The notes: a model not told the origin generated them from the letters alone. DNA of 64,000 nucleotides from Gammaproteobacteria bacterium (GCA_018824405.1 JAHJGO010000006.1:124001-188000); one strand, 5' to 3'. Positions 44,288 through 54,300 are shown, numbered from the stretch's first letter. Numbers and translations: made by a program.

Positions 44288-45190
44288 TTACTTGTTAGCA
44301 ATTTCTTCCAGCCTGGTGGCACGGATGATCTGGCCATCCAGAGCTGCATCCTTGCTGCTACCGCCATAGGCAACAGTAATCAGCTGGCTGTAGTAGGTCA
44401 CCGGGATATTGAACTTCTTGCCGTAGCGCTTGTTCACTTCCCCCTGGTAAATTTCCACGTTGGCCTGGCACAATGGGCAAGGCGTAACGATCATGTCCGC
44501 ACCATGATCATAGGCGGATTCGATGATGTCATGAATCTGCTTCTGGCTCTTTTCTGGCTCGGAGAAAGCCAGTGCGCCACCGCAGCAAGTCACTTTCTGA
44601 TCGTAGTTGGTGATGGCTTCGCCACCCATGGACTCGACCATGCGATCCAGATACATGGGATTCTCGAAGGATTCACCGTCGATACCGAAAGGACGGTTGG
44701 TCTGGCAGCCGACGTAACCGGCAAACTTGATGCCTTCCAATGGTTTTTTCACGCCGCTCTTCAGGGTTTCGTAGCCGATATCTTCTATCAGCACTTCAAC
44801 CATGTGACGTGCAGGAGGCGCTTCATTTTTGAATACGAGACCCGCTTCCTTGAGTGCTTCATTGGTTTCAGCCAGCAATGTGGCGCTGTGATCCAGACGT
44901 TCCTTGGCTTCACGCGTTGCCAGCCAGCAGGCGGCACAGGTAGCAACCACTTCCTGACCGGGGTTGTGCTGCTCGGACAAAGCCAGATTACGTGCCGACA
45001 AAGCGACGCGCGGCAATTCGCCACCACCGGCGTAGCCGATGGATGCGCCGCAACAGTTCCAGTCCGGAATTTCATTCAAAGCCACATCCAGCAGATTAAC
45101 CATGGACTGGGTCGAAGTCAGATAGTTGCTGGATGATGCTCCGGACTGCGATGAACAGCCGGGATAAAAAGAATATTGTTTCTTAGCCAT
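44288..45190 (-). CDS. hdrB: Heterodisulfide reductase subunit B-like protein of the Qmo complex
   Basis: A 300-residue protein with two CCG domains. In the first, C12, C46-C47 and C85xxC88 follow the expected spacing; the second has GCQTN, VTCCGGAL and PCPLCQ. In HdrB these bind non-cubane [4Fe-4S] clusters. No membrane helix is present. In several sulfur oxidisers and Gram-positive sulfate reducers, soluble HdrC and HdrB replace the membrane subunit QmoC; this operon shows that arrangement. It lies 12 bases downstream of hdrC and is last in the operon. Confidence 0.92.
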   Translation of the reverse strand: MAKKQYSFYPGCSSQSGASSSNYLTSTQSMVNLLDVALNEIPDWNCCGASIGYAGGGELPRVALSARNLALSEQHNPGQEVVATCAACWLATREAKERLDHSATLLAETNEALKEAGLVFKNEAPPARHMVEVLIEDIGYETLKSGVKKPLEGIKFAGYVGCQTNRPFGIDGESFENPMYLDRMVESMGGEAITNYDQKVTCCGGALAFSEPEKSQKQIHDIIESAYDHGADMIVTPCPLCQANVEIYQGEVNKRYGKKFNIPVTYYSQLITVAYGGSSKDAALDGQIIRATRLEEIANK

Positions 45191-45202
45191 GTATCTCGCT
45201 CC

Positions 45203-45805
45203 TTACGCCAGTTTCCTGCGGCTATCCTCAAGTTCCCGCGCCTTTTTCAGCATGGCATGGAATCCGCTCTTGTCCTTGATGCCGTGGCCGCCCATAATTT
45301 CCATCGGGTTCAGACGCTTGGCTTTCATCATTCCCAGACCGACGCTTTGCATCGCCATGGCATTCTTGATGCCCTGGCTGAAACCGTCCTTGAAGTACAT
45401 GCCCAGGCTCAGCTTCAGTTCGTTGACGCGACCCGTCTTGACCAGATTATCCCAGAACAACTGACCAAACTGCGCAGTCGGTTGATTCTTCGGCACCAGC
45501 CCTTCACGTTTGGCCAGATAGGCCAGCCCGTGCATGATATGCGTAATTGGCAGCTTACGCGGACAGCGCACGATGCACTGGTAGCAGGAAGTACACATCC
45601 ACATGGAATCGGACGACAGCACTTCTTCGCGCTTGCCAGCCCGGATCATCATGAAAATTTTCTGCGGGGTATGCTCCCAGTGCGCGCCCAGAGGGCAAGA
45701 GCCGGCACAAACGCCGCACTGCATGCACATCTTGACCCAGTGGCCTTCCTCGACGCGTTCTTCCACTTCCTTGAGGAAGCTTCTGGTGTATTTTTCGATG
45801 CTCAT
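45203..45805 (-). CDS. hdrC: Heterodisulfide reductase subunit C-like ferredoxin protein of the Qmo complex
   Basis: A 200-residue iron-sulfur protein with two [4Fe-4S] motifs: CMQCGVCAGSCPLG (about 23-36) and CTSCYQCIVRCPRK (about 72-85). The rest is helical with no membrane segment, unlike QmoC, whose C-terminal half carries membrane-bound heme b. It should pass electrons between QmoAB and HdrB. It starts 11 bases after qmoB; a GGAGG-type site precedes the ATG. Confidence 0.92.
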   Translation of the reverse strand: MSIEKYTRSFLKEVEERVEEGHWVKMCMQCGVCAGSCPLGAHWEHTPQKIFMMIRAGKREEVLSSDSMWMCTSCYQCIVRCPRKLPITHIMHGLAYLAKREGLVPKNQPTAQFGQLFWDNLVKTGRVNELKLSLGMYFKDGFSQGIKNAMAMQSVGLGMMKAKRLNPMEIMGGHGIKDKSGFHAMLKKARELEDSRRKLA

Positions 45806-45816
45806 TCTGTCTCCTC

Positions 45817-48087
45817 CTAGAAGCCTTTGAACGGGCTGGGCGGCAATGCAGAAATTGCGTCTGCATATTCGTTGATCAATTTTGGCAACCGCTCAATATC
45901 GGTAATTGCCGCCTCAAAAGTTTGCACGCGCTCTGGTTCCAGACCCATGCCCTGGAGCGTGTCACCCACCTTGCTCATACGATAACTGGCGAGCTCGGAG
46001 CCTTTGACAAAGTGGCACTGATAATCGTCACCGTGCTTGCAGCCCATCATCATCACACCATCGTAGCCGCTATTGAGTGCATCGGTAATCCATATGGTGT
46101 TAACCGAACCGAGGCAACGCACCGGGATTACACGTACCCAGGCAGAATAGACCTGCTTGTTCATGGCCGCCATGTCGAGTGCAGGATAAGCATCATTTTC
46201 GCATGCCAGAATCAGAATACGCGGCTTTTCCGAAAACTCGTCCGGCACATCCACTGCCTTGATCTGCGAACCCACTGTATCCACCGAATAGTTCTCGAAG
46301 GAAATCACGCGCACCGGGCAGGCGCCCATGCACGTGCCGCAGCGGCGGCAGCGACTTTCATTGAACAGCGGGTAGCGTTTCTCATCCTCGTCAATGGCGC
46401 CAAATGGGCACTCCACTGTACAGCGCTTGCACTGGGTACAGCCTTCAATACGAACGATGGGGTAAGACAGATCACCGGAACGCGGATGCGCAGCACGACC
46501 CACGGCAGCATTTTCCACCGCCTGAATTGCTTTCATCGCTGCGCCGGTCGCATCCTCTGTGGCCTGGACGATGTCCATTGGGCGACGTACTGGTCCGGCA
46601 GAGTAAATACCCGTGCGACGCGTTTCGTAAGGGAAGCAGATGAAGTGCGAATCGGTGAAACCGTATTTCAGTTGCGGTACGTCTGGCCCCTGACGGTAAG
46701 TCAGGTTGAGCACGGAAATCGGCTTGACGGCACCTTCAGCCTGAGCCGCATTCCAGGCATTCAGAAGCGTTTCATCGCCAGCTGCAGCGGCGATATCCGC
46801 CTTGAGCTTGGCATCCACGTCCACACCGGAGTTGGCAACCTGACCGGTAGCCAGCACAACGATGTCAGCATTTTCGATCGCGGTCTGCTCGTTCAGGATC
46901 AGATCCTGGAAATTCACCTTGCAGGTATTGCCAGTGGCTTCAACCGTGGAGACCTTGCCTTTGGTAAACGTCACACCCTTGGTCTGTCCGCTGCGGTAGA
47001 AATCCTCACCGTTGCCAGGCATACGCAAGTCGGTATATACCACTACCGTGTCGATATCAGGATTATTGTCCTTGAAATACATCGCCTGCTTGACCGAAGT
47101 CAGGCAACAGGAGCCAGAACAGTACGGCAAATGCTTGCCGGTCTCATCACGCTGTCCGGCACACTGCACGAACACCACGGACTTAACCTCACCGCCATCC
47201 GATGGGCGTTTGATCGGGCCGCCGTTGGCTGCTTTGGCCAATGCTTCCAGACCAGCCTGATCCATCACATTGGGAGATTTTCCATAGCCCAGTTCCGGCA
47301 GGTTGTTGGCATCATAAAGCGTGAAGCCGGTGGCCTGGATAATCGAACCCACCTCCTCGGTAACCGTGGCGCCGCTTTCCTGGCTGACATCGATCTTGAA
47401 ACGGCCTGGAGCACCTTCTGTCTTGCTGGTAATGGAATTCGTGTAGACCGTGATGTTGCTGTCAGCGTTGATAGCCGCAATCATCTCATCCACACCGGTA
47501 TCCTGTGGATCAGCATAAGGGCTGCGGGACGGGGAGCGCTTGTACAATTTGGCGGCCCAACCACCCAGAGCGGCACCTTTCTCGACCAGCACCACCTGAT
47601 AACCAGCTTTTGAAGCCTCAATCGCTGCGGTCATGCCAGAGACACCGCCACCCACGACCAGTACACGGCGGTTGGTTGCCGTTTCAGGGTTGCCGGCCGG
47701 CAATTTCATTTTCTTGACTTCGGCGCAGCCCATACGTACATAGTCGGCAGCCATTTCCTGCGTGGTTTCACGCGACTCCTCGTCGTCCGGGCGCACCCAG
47801 ATAACGCCTTCGCGCAGATTGGCGCGAGACAACGCGACGTCCGTAAAGCCAAAAGCCTCTGTCTTGGCGCGTCGAGAACAGGCAGCAACCATCACATGAG
47901 TGACCGCTTCGTTGTCGATATCACTGCGAATCATCGCAACACCTTCCGCGTTACACAGGAAAGGGTGTTCTTTCACAATCGCCGCCTTGCCTTCCTTCTG
48001 AGCCACCTTGGCCAGATCGGCGGTATCGAGCCGCTCACCCAGTCCACAGCCCTGACAAATGTAGGCCGCTACTTTCATGTCCGCCAT
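45817..48087 (-). CDS. qmoB: Quinone-interacting membrane-bound oxidoreductase subunit QmoB
   Basis: A 756-residue HdrA-like flavoprotein fused to an MvhD/FlpD domain. The order is an N-terminal segment with YICQGCGLGERLD and HVMVAACSRRAKTEAF; an FAD site (VLVVGGGVSGMTAAIEA); paired ferredoxin motifs (CTQCKRCTVECP and CRRCGTCMGACP); and a C-terminal MvhD-like domain (ILILACENDAYPALD, MMMGCKHGDDYQCH). This is QmoB rather than QmoA. In sulfur oxidation Qmo takes electrons from AMP-dependent sulfite oxidation by APS reductase to quinone. It starts three bases after the qmoA stop. Confidence 0.93.
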   Translation of the reverse strand: MADMKVAAYICQGCGLGERLDTADLAKVAQKEGKAAIVKEHPFLCNAEGVAMIRSDIDNEAVTHVMVAACSRRAKTEAFGFTDVALSRANLREGVIWVRPDDEESRETTQEMAADYVRMGCAEVKKMKLPAGNPETATNRRVLVVGGGVSGMTAAIEASKAGYQVVLVEKGAALGGWAAKLYKRSPSRSPYADPQDTGVDEMIAAINADSNITVYTNSITSKTEGAPGRFKIDVSQESGATVTEEVGSIIQATGFTLYDANNLPELGYGKSPNVMDQAGLEALAKAANGGPIKRPSDGGEVKSVVFVQCAGQRDETGKHLPYCSGSCCLTSVKQAMYFKDNNPDIDTVVVYTDLRMPGNGEDFYRSGQTKGVTFTKGKVSTVEATGNTCKVNFQDLILNEQTAIENADIVVLATGQVANSGVDVDAKLKADIAAAAGDETLLNAWNAAQAEGAVKPISVLNLTYRQGPDVPQLKYGFTDSHFICFPYETRRTGIYSAGPVRRPMDIVQATEDATGAAMKAIQAVENAAVGRAAHPRSGDLSYPIVRIEGCTQCKRCTVECPFGAIDEDEKRYPLFNESRCRRCGTCMGACPVRVISFENYSVDTVGSQIKAVDVPDEFSEKPRILILACENDAYPALDMAAMNKQVYSAWVRVIPVRCLGSVNTIWITDALNSGYDGVMMMGCKHGDDYQCHFVKGSELASYRMSKVGDTLQGMGLEPERVQTFEAAITDIERLPKLINEYADAISALPPSPFKGF

Positions 48088-48090
48088 TGT

Positions 48091-49374
48091 TTAACCCTCC
48101 GCTCTGGCAACACGGTTAATCACTTGAATCGCACGCAATGCACTCGCCGTGGCGCTCTGCACCGACCGGTTCACATCCAGCGGATTTGCAGCGCAGCCAG
48201 CGCCGAAGATGGCACCGTTAGCCTGATCCTGCTCGATAAACCCACTCGAATCACTGACGATTTCGGCCGGAATATTGGCCGCACTGACGGAAGGCTCCAT
48301 GCCCACTGCCAGCACCACCAGATCATGCGGCGTCGCGTAGCGATGATAACCCTCGGTATCCACACCATGCAGCACCGGGTTGCCATCCTTGTCCTCAAGA
48401 ATCCGCGCCACCTTGGATTTGACGAACTTCACATTTGGATCAGCCTGAACCTTCTGGTAGAAATCCTCGAAGCGGTCGATCGCACGAATATCAATGTAAT
48501 AGATCGTGGACTTGCCTTCATCACCGAAGGCTTCACGCATATAGTTGGTCTGCTTCAGTGATGCCATGCAGCAAATACGCGAGCAGTGGCGCAGATGGTT
48601 CTCGTCGCGGGAACCGGCGCACTGGATAAAAGCCACATTCTTGGCTTCCTTGCCGTCGGAAGGACGCAGAATCTTGCCACCAGTCGGGCCATGAGGATCG
48701 GAAAGACGCTCGAACTCGACGCTAGTGATGACGTTATCAAAACGGTCGTAGCCGTAAGGCTGGATCTTGTTGGCGTCATACGGCTTCCAGCCTGTCGCCC
48801 ATACCACGGCGCCGGCCTTGACCTGCACAGTCTCTTCCTGCATGGACAGATCTACTGCATCATACTTGCACGCTGCCTTGATCTTGTCTGCTTCAGGCGT
48901 TCCGATTACGGATGGGTCAACGACGTAACGCTGGGGATAAGACATCCGGCTGGGCAGGAATGCCGCCTTGACCTTGCCCAGATTGTAGTTGAACGCGTCA
49001 TCTATCATGGTTTCTGCGGCATCGCCGCAGTCACCGCAGGCAGTACAGTTTTCGTTCACGTAACGTGGCGCTATCTTGACACTGGCGGTGTAGTCGCCTG
49101 GGGAACCGGTGATACCGGTCACCTCTGCCATGGTCAGAATGCGAATGCGCTTGTTCTGCTTGACACGACGCTGGTTGATTTCCAGACCGCAGGTCGGATG
49201 ACACAGCTTGGGAAAATAACGGTAGAGCTGGGACACGCGCCCGCCCAAAACCGGATTCTTTTCGATCAGCACCACTTCCTTGCCGCACTCAGCGGCTTCA
49301 AGCGCCGCTGTCATGCCGCTGATGCCACCGCCTACGACCAGAATGGTCTGGTTGGTTGCAACGACTTCCGTCAT
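48091..49374 (-). CDS. qmoA: Quinone-interacting oxidoreductase subunit QmoA
   Basis: About 427 residues, an HdrA-like FAD protein: ILVVGGGISGMTAALEAAECG at the start, then VSQLYRYFPKLCHPTCGLEI, a cysteine cluster ENCTACGDCGDAAE and FIQCAGSRDENHLRHCSRICC. I start at the ATG at 49374, which has GGAGGGG upstream; the open frame extends 87 bases further. It is the first gene of qmoA-qmoB-hdrC-hdrB. No aprB or aprA lies upstream; the next gene is a phosphodiesterase. A leader of up to about 250 bases precedes it, with TTGACT near 49600 as a weak promoter candidate. Confidence 0.93.
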   Translation of the reverse strand: MTEVVATNQTILVVGGGISGMTAALEAAECGKEVVLIEKNPVLGGRVSQLYRYFPKLCHPTCGLEINQRRVKQNKRIRILTMAEVTGITGSPGDYTASVKIAPRYVNENCTACGDCGDAAETMIDDAFNYNLGKVKAAFLPSRMSYPQRYVVDPSVIGTPEADKIKAACKYDAVDLSMQEETVQVKAGAVVWATGWKPYDANKIQPYGYDRFDNVITSVEFERLSDPHGPTGGKILRPSDGKEAKNVAFIQCAGSRDENHLRHCSRICCMASLKQTNYMREAFGDEGKSTIYYIDIRAIDRFEDFYQKVQADPNVKFVKSKVARILEDKDGNPVLHGVDTEGYHRYATPHDLVVLAVGMEPSVSAANIPAEIVSDSSGFIEQDQANGAIFGAGCAANPLDVNRSVQSATASALRAIQVINRVARAEG

Positions 49375-49636
49375 CAGATCCCCTCCATCACGGATTATAG
49401 TGCCCCGCCGATTCATGACCAGGGCGGGAACACCGGCTTGCATTTGCCGAAAAACCGGCATACCTAAAAAACTGTGCTTTGATTTTGTTCAGAAAAACCA
49501 GCGATGCTGGCCCTTTCCAATCCTTCTGCATCTTACCACTCAAATGAAGCTGCAATCCACACAGATAAGCTCTCAAGACAATCGAATCTTCTTATTTACA
49601 GATAGAGTCAATATATACAATTGCATTACTCGGGTA

Positions 49637-50161
49637 TTAGACAGCCTCAAGCAAGGGTACGTCGTAAATACTGAATTCCATCGTTTTCAGGTCACCCAGA
49701 ATATAGGTTGCGGGAGCGCCGACCCCACCGACAGTGCCCGGATTGATATACCAGGTATGGCCGCCTTTGATGTTTTGTACGCTCTGGATCGACGCCTTGT
49801 GATCATGACCGCAGCATACGATATCCCAGTCTCCTGTCGTGGCCAGGGCACGCGCATAATGCGGATAATGCACAATAAAAATGTTGCGTCCCTGAAGATT
49901 GATACCGGCATCCTGTCCATAGAACCTGATCACGCTGCCAGATTCGGTAGCCAGTTTGGAAAGGGAAAAAAGATCGCCAGTGTTATTGCCGTAAATCACG
50001 TGCACCGGCAAACCAAATTTTTGCAGCGCCTTTAGCGTAGTCGGTGCAACCACGTCTCCACAATGGATCACTTCCTCAGCACCTTGGGCTATTGCAGCCT
50101 CTACCGCTGCGCTCATGAGCTGACGATTGTCGTGGCTGTCTGAAATAATGCAGATTTTCAT
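49637..50161 (-). CDS. YfcE/MJ0936-type metallophosphoesterase
   Basis: A 174-residue calcineurin-like phosphodiesterase with all metal motifs: ISDSHDN at the start, HCGDVV, GNNTG and GHDHKA. The family hydrolyses phosphodiesters, with 2',3'-cAMP reported for some members; the physiological substrate is unknown. It is on the same strand as qmoA, about 260 bases upstream of it. The relation to the qmo operon is probably only positional. Confidence 0.9.
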   Translation of the reverse strand: MKICIISDSHDNRQLMSAAVEAAIAQGAEEVIHCGDVVAPTTLKALQKFGLPVHVIYGNNTGDLFSLSKLATESGSVIRFYGQDAGINLQGRNIFIVHYPHYARALATTGDWDIVCCGHDHKASIQSVQNIKGGHTWYINPGTVGGVGAPATYILGDLKTMEFSIYDVPLLEAV

Positions 50162-50273
50162 TGCAGATCATAAGGAGTCAGAAGCAGTGCTATTCACAAA
50201 ATTCACTTCTTTCTTACGCCCCATGCCTCCTTAAATTTAGAACATCGGTTTATCGGGGCGTTCTGGTAACTAC

Positions 50274-50432
50274 TTACTCCTGCCAGAATTTCCTGTTTGC
50301 ATCTTCAGCAACGACCCAGCATTGCACTTTTACCCGTTCACCGACCTTCATGGCCCATGTAATGGCCGAAGAAGTGGTGATCTGGTGGCAATCCTTGCAA
50401 ATCGAGTGGTGGCTCCAGGTTGCGGCACACAT
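50274..50432 (-). CDS. Possible small cysteine-rich protein, 52 residues
   Basis: A frame from ATG to TAA encoding MCAATWSHHSICKDCHQITT and onward, ending in KVQCWVVAEDANRKFWQE. The composition (four Cys, three His and four Trp in 52 residues; CKDCH) looks protein-like, perhaps zinc-binding, rather than random. A stop codon immediately precedes the ATG in frame, and there is no ribosome-binding site, so it could be a decayed gene. The remainder of the 50162-50596 gap holds only the hppA terminator. Confidence 0.3.
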   Translation of the reverse strand: MCAATWSHHSICKDCHQITTSSAITWAMKVGERVKVQCWVVAEDANRKFWQE

Positions 50433-50548
50433 TCATCGATGATAAAGCTGACATCACAGGCAATATCGGACCCGGAGGCGACTCGGCCAAGTCCCGCAGA
50501 TCAAGCTTTCGTAAAATTGCAGGCATTATAGCTGCAACTCGCTGGAAA

Positions 50549-50577
50549 CAAAAAAGGGCGGGAAAACCCGCCCTTTG
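50549..50577 (-). terminator. Terminator after hppA
   Basis: A perfect stem GGGCGGG/CCCGCCC with a four-base loop is followed by TTTTTTGTTT on the minus strand, 20 bases after the hppA stop. Confidence 0.92.
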
Positions 50578-50596
50578 ACCCTTGAACAATACGATC

Positions 50597-52663
50597 CTAT
50601 ATCAACGGCACAATCATCAGCGCCACGATATTGATAATCTTGATCAGCGGATTCACTGCAGGACCAGCCGTATCCTTGTAGGGATCGCCGACGGTATCAC
50701 CGGTCACAGCCGCTTTGTGGGCTTCGGAACCCTTGCCACCGTAATTGCCTTCTTCGATGTATTTCTTGGCATTATCCCAGGCACCGCCACCAGTGGTCAT
50801 GGAAATCGCCACGAAAATACCGGTGATGATGGTACCGATCAGCACACCACCCAGAGCTTGCGCACCCAGGGTCAGGCCGACGATGAGTGGAACTGCCACT
50901 GGCAGCAGAGAAGGAACAATCATTTCCTTAATCGCAGCTTTGGTCAGCATATCCACGCAGGTACCATATTCCGGCTTGGCCGTGCCTTCCATAATGCCGG
51001 GAATTTCCTTGAACTGACGACGCACTTCAACCACCACGGAACCCGCAGCACGGCCCACTGCTTCCATACCCATGGCAGCGAACAGGTAAGGCACCATGCC
51101 ACCGATGAACAGGCCGATGATGACCATGTGGTTGGACAGATCGAAGGTCATGGCTATCGCATTGGCATCAAGCCCGGTTGCTTTTGCACCCAGGGCATGA
51201 GTATAGTCGGCGAACAGCACCAGCGCGGCCAGGCCGGCGGAACCGATAGCGTAACCCTTGGTCACAGCTTTGGTGGTGTTGCCAACGGCATCCAGCGGAT
51301 CGGTAATGTTGCGGATTTCATCCGGCAAACCGGCCATTTCCGCGATACCACCAGCGTTATCAGTAATCGGACCGTATGCGTCAAGCGCCACGATGATACC
51401 TGCCATGGACAGCATGGAAGTCGCGGCAATGGCGATACCATAGAGACCACCCAGGGCGTAGGCACCACCAATGGCGGCACAGACAGCCAGTACAGGAGCG
51501 GCGGTCGACTTCATGGAAACACCCAGCCCCGCGATCACGTTGGTACCGTGACCAGTGGTGGAAGCTTCAGCAATGTGGCGCACCGGGCTGAACTCAGTGG
51601 CGGTGTAGTATTCAGTAATCCACACCAGCGCTGCAGTCAATCCCAGACCGATCAGGGAAGCCAGATACAGATTCATCGACGTAACCAGCTTGCCGTCAAT
51701 CATCACACCATCACCCAGAACCATGGTAGTCACTGGATAGAATGCAATCACTGCCAGCACGCCGGACACGATCAGGCCCTTGTACAGCGCGTTCATGATC
51801 TTGGCGCCTGGCTGTGTCTTGACGAAGAAAGTACCTACAATGGATGCAATGATTGAAACGCCACCAAGAACCAGCGGGTAGATCACTGCCTCAGGGGAGC
51901 CGGTAATCATCAGACCGCCCAGCACCATGGTAGCGATAATGGTTACAGCATAGGTTTCAAACAGGTCGGCTGCCATACCAGCACAGTCACCCACGTTATC
52001 GCCTACGTTATCGGCAATCACCGCAGGATTGCGCGGGTCATCTTCTGGAATGCCGGCTTCGACCTTGCCAACCAGGTCGGCGCCAACGTCAGCACCCTTG
52101 GTGAAGATACCGCCGCCAAGACGCGCAAAGATGGAGATCAGCGAGCTACCGAAAGCCAGACCGACCAGTGCATGCGTTGCCTCAGAAGCGCTGGCGCCCA
52201 TGTTGAGGGTCAGGAAAGCATAGTAACCCGCCACACCCAGCAGACCCAGACCGACCACCAGCAAGCCCGTGATCGCACCGCCCTTGAAAGCCACGTTCAG
52301 CGCGGCATTAATGCCGTCCTTGGCAGCTTCAGCAGTACGCACGTTGGCACGCACCGAGACGTTCATGCCGATATAACCGGTCAAGCCCGAAAGAATAGCA
52401 CCAAGAGCAAAGCCGACCGCAGTCTGCCATCCCAGGGCCGCAAAAATGGCCACCAGAAGAATCACACCGACAATACCGATCGTGGTGTACTGCCGATTCA
52501 GATACGCTGACGCACCTTCCTGCACCGCCGCTGCAATTTCTCGCATACGGTCATTGCCGGTTGGCAACCCCAGAATCCATTTGATTGACACTGCACCGTA
52601 CAAAATTGCGATGACGGCACAGACTAACGCGAACATTAAGCCTGCTGACATGATGACATCCAT
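50597..52663 (-). CDS. hppA: Membrane-bound proton-pumping pyrophosphatase, K+-independent type
   Basis: A 688-residue protein with about 16 membrane helices. It couples hydrolysis of pyrophosphate to H+ export. The PPi site is visible: [20 protein letters not shown] and [20 protein letters not shown]; the second acidic cluster is [18 protein letters not shown]. The segment [16 protein letters not shown] has lysine where K+-dependent enzymes have alanine, which marks the K+-independent H+-pumping class. The pfp gene, which makes or uses PPi, lies upstream with one small gene between them. A terminator follows. Confidence 0.96.
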   Translation of the reverse strand: MDVIMSAGLMFALVCAVIAILYGAVSIKWILGLPTGNDRMREIAAAVQEGASAYLNRQYTTIGIVGVILLVAIFAALGWQTAVGFALGAILSGLTGYIGMNVSVRANVRTAEAAKDGINAALNVAFKGGAITGLLVVGLGLLGVAGYYAFLTLNMGASASEATHALVGLAFGSSLISIFARLGGGIFTKGADVGADLVGKVEAGIPEDDPRNPAVIADNVGDNVGDCAGMAADLFETYAVTIIATMVLGGLMITGSPEAVIYPLVLGGVSIIASIVGTFFVKTQPGAKIMNALYKGLIVSGVLAVIAFYPVTTMVLGDGVMIDGKLVTSMNLYLASLIGLGLTAALVWITEYYTATEFSPVRHIAEASTTGHGTNVIAGLGVSMKSTAAPVLAVCAAIGGAYALGGLYGIAIAATSMLSMAGIIVALDAYGPITDNAGGIAEMAGLPDEIRNITDPLDAVGNTTKAVTKGYAIGSAGLAALVLFADYTHALGAKATGLDANAIAMTFDLSNHMVIIGLFIGGMVPYLFAAMGMEAVGRAAGSVVVEVRRQFKEIPGIMEGTAKPEYGTCVDMLTKAAIKEMIVPSLLPVAVPLIVGLTLGAQALGGVLIGTIITGIFVAISMTTGGGAWDNAKKYIEEGNYGGKGSEAHKAAVTGDTVGDPYKDTAGPAVNPLIKIINIVALMIVPLI

Positions 52664-52801
52664 CCCTTCTAGTGTGGTTACTTTAGGCCATTCGGGCTGG
52701 CCCTACGCCCCCGCTGAAACCCCCCGGCCTGTTCCGCCGCGGTCAAACCGTGCTTTTATTATTGGCAAGTGATGCGTTCAATATTCTGACAACTAATTAT
52801 T

Positions 52802-53014
52802 TCAATTTTTAATCGCGAGCCCGTTTTCAAAATGGGTGCCAGGTTCAAAACCAAAAACCTGCTCCAGATTCATCTCGCGAATCAGTTGATCCACGACTGC
52901 CTGACCGTGCTCTTTCTGCACCTCGGAGAGAACAAGTTTGGCTGAATTGGCATTGTAGCCACTACCAAAATTGACCTGAATCGCGAGGAGCTGACGGGCC
53001 CGGTCAGGCGTCAT
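52802..53014 (-). CDS. Small protein of unknown function between pfp and hppA
   Basis: About 70 residues (MTPDRARQLLAIQVNFGSGYNANSAK... ending in NGLAIKN when read in parts). It is a helical soluble protein of no family I can name. It starts nine bases after the pfp stop, so it is probably cotranscribed and may be coupled. The longer TTG start at 53020 is less likely. The 138-base gap to hppA holds no terminator that I can see. Confidence 0.65.
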   Translation of the reverse strand: MTPDRARQLLAIQVNFGSGYNANSAKLVLSEVQKEHGQAVVDQLIREMNLEQVFGFEPGTHFENGLAIKN

Positions 53015-53023
53015 GAACAACCA

Positions 53024-54277
53024 TTACAGCTTGAACTCCGGTAATTTCTTGGCTACGGCCACGTTTTTCAGGGTCACATACACCGGCAGGCCATCCTTGT
53101 AGGACGGATAATCTTCCCCCTGAATCAACGGCGAAAGATAACGTTTGCACTTCTCGGTAATCCCGAAGCCATCCTTGGTAATGAAATCCTTGGGCATGAA
53201 TTTCTCGACGTTCGCCACATCCTTCAGATCAGCCACGCCAATCTTGTATTTGTAAGGCGTGTCCGAGAGGCGATGCACCGTCGGCATGACCGAATTGCGA
53301 CCCTTGACCGCCAGTTCCACGGCCGCCTTGCCCAGCTGGTAGGCCTGCTTGACGTCCGTCTTGGAAGCCACGTGGCGCGCTGCGCGCTGCAGGTAGTCAG
53401 CCACCGCCCAGTGAAACTTGTGCCCCAGCGCTTCCTTGACCATGTTCGCCACCACAGGAGCAGCACCGCCCAGTTGGGCATGACCGAAGGCATCACGAGA
53501 ACCCTGTTCGGCCAGGAATTTGCCATCCGGGTAGTGACAGCCTTCCGACACCACAACGGTACAGAAACCATGCTTCTTGACGTTTTCGTCCACTTTGGCA
53601 AGGAATTTCTTCTGATCGAATTCAACTTCCGGGAACAGAATCACCACCGGAATGCCATGATCTTCCACCAGGCCGCCTGCAGCTGCGATCCAGCCAGCGT
53701 GACGACCCATCACCTCAATGACGAACACCTTGGTGGACGTCTTGGCCATGGAGCGTACGTCAAAAGAAGCTTCCAGCGTGGAAACCGCGATGTATTTGGC
53801 TACCGAGCCAAAACCGGGACAGCAGTCCGTAATTGGCAGGTCGTTGTCCACGGTTTTTGGCACGTGAATCGCCTGGATCGGATAGCCCATGGCTTCTGAA
53901 AGTTGTGAAATTTTAAAGCAGGTATCGGCGGAATCGCCGCCACCGTTATAGAAGAAGTAACCAATGTTATGCGCCTTGAAAACCTCGATCAGGCGCTCGT
54001 ATTCGCGCTTGTTGGCTTCCAGGCTCTTGAGCTTGAAGCGGCAGGAACCAAAAGCACCAGAAGGCGTTTGACGCAGAGCAGCAATCGCTTCCGCAGACTC
54101 CTTTGAGGTATCGATCAGATCTTCCGTCAGCGCACCGATAATTCCGTTGCGGCCAGCATACACCTTGCCAATGACATCCTTGTGCTTGCGGGCAGTTTCA
54201 ATCACGCCACAGGCGGAAGCATTGATGACGGCTGTCACACCGCCAGACTGAGCATAAAACGCATTCTTTTTTGCCAT
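53024..54277 (-). CDS. pfp: Pyrophosphate-dependent 6-phosphofructokinase
   Basis: About 417 residues. It interconverts fructose 6-phosphate and fructose 1,6-bisphosphate with PPi as phosphoryl donor, reversibly. PPi specificity is indicated by FYNGGGDSADT, with aspartate in place of the ATP-type glycine, and PKTVDNDLP, with lysine replacing the glycine of ATP enzymes. The start at 54277 has GGAGG at proper spacing. Together with hppA it suggests a pyrophosphate-saving central metabolism, as known in methanotrophs and some ammonia and sulfur oxidisers. Confidence 0.95.
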   Translation of the reverse strand: MAKKNAFYAQSGGVTAVINASACGVIETARKHKDVIGKVYAGRNGIIGALTEDLIDTSKESAEAIAALRQTPSGAFGSCRFKLKSLEANKREYERLIEVFKAHNIGYFFYNGGGDSADTCFKISQLSEAMGYPIQAIHVPKTVDNDLPITDCCPGFGSVAKYIAVSTLEASFDVRSMAKTSTKVFVIEVMGRHAGWIAAAGGLVEDHGIPVVILFPEVEFDQKKFLAKVDENVKKHGFCTVVVSEGCHYPDGKFLAEQGSRDAFGHAQLGGAAPVVANMVKEALGHKFHWAVADYLQRAARHVASKTDVKQAYQLGKAAVELAVKGRNSVMPTVHRLSDTPYKYKIGVADLKDVANVEKFMPKDFITKDGFGITEKCKRYLSPLIQGEDYPSYKDGLPVYVTLKNVAVAKKLPEFKL

Positions 54278-54300
54278 TCCATCCTCCAACTATTTTCGTT

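Noticed and set aside
45922-47613. 563-codon plus-strand open frame
   Set aside because: It is antisense to qmoB and rich in His, Arg and Ile in a way typical of shadow frames.
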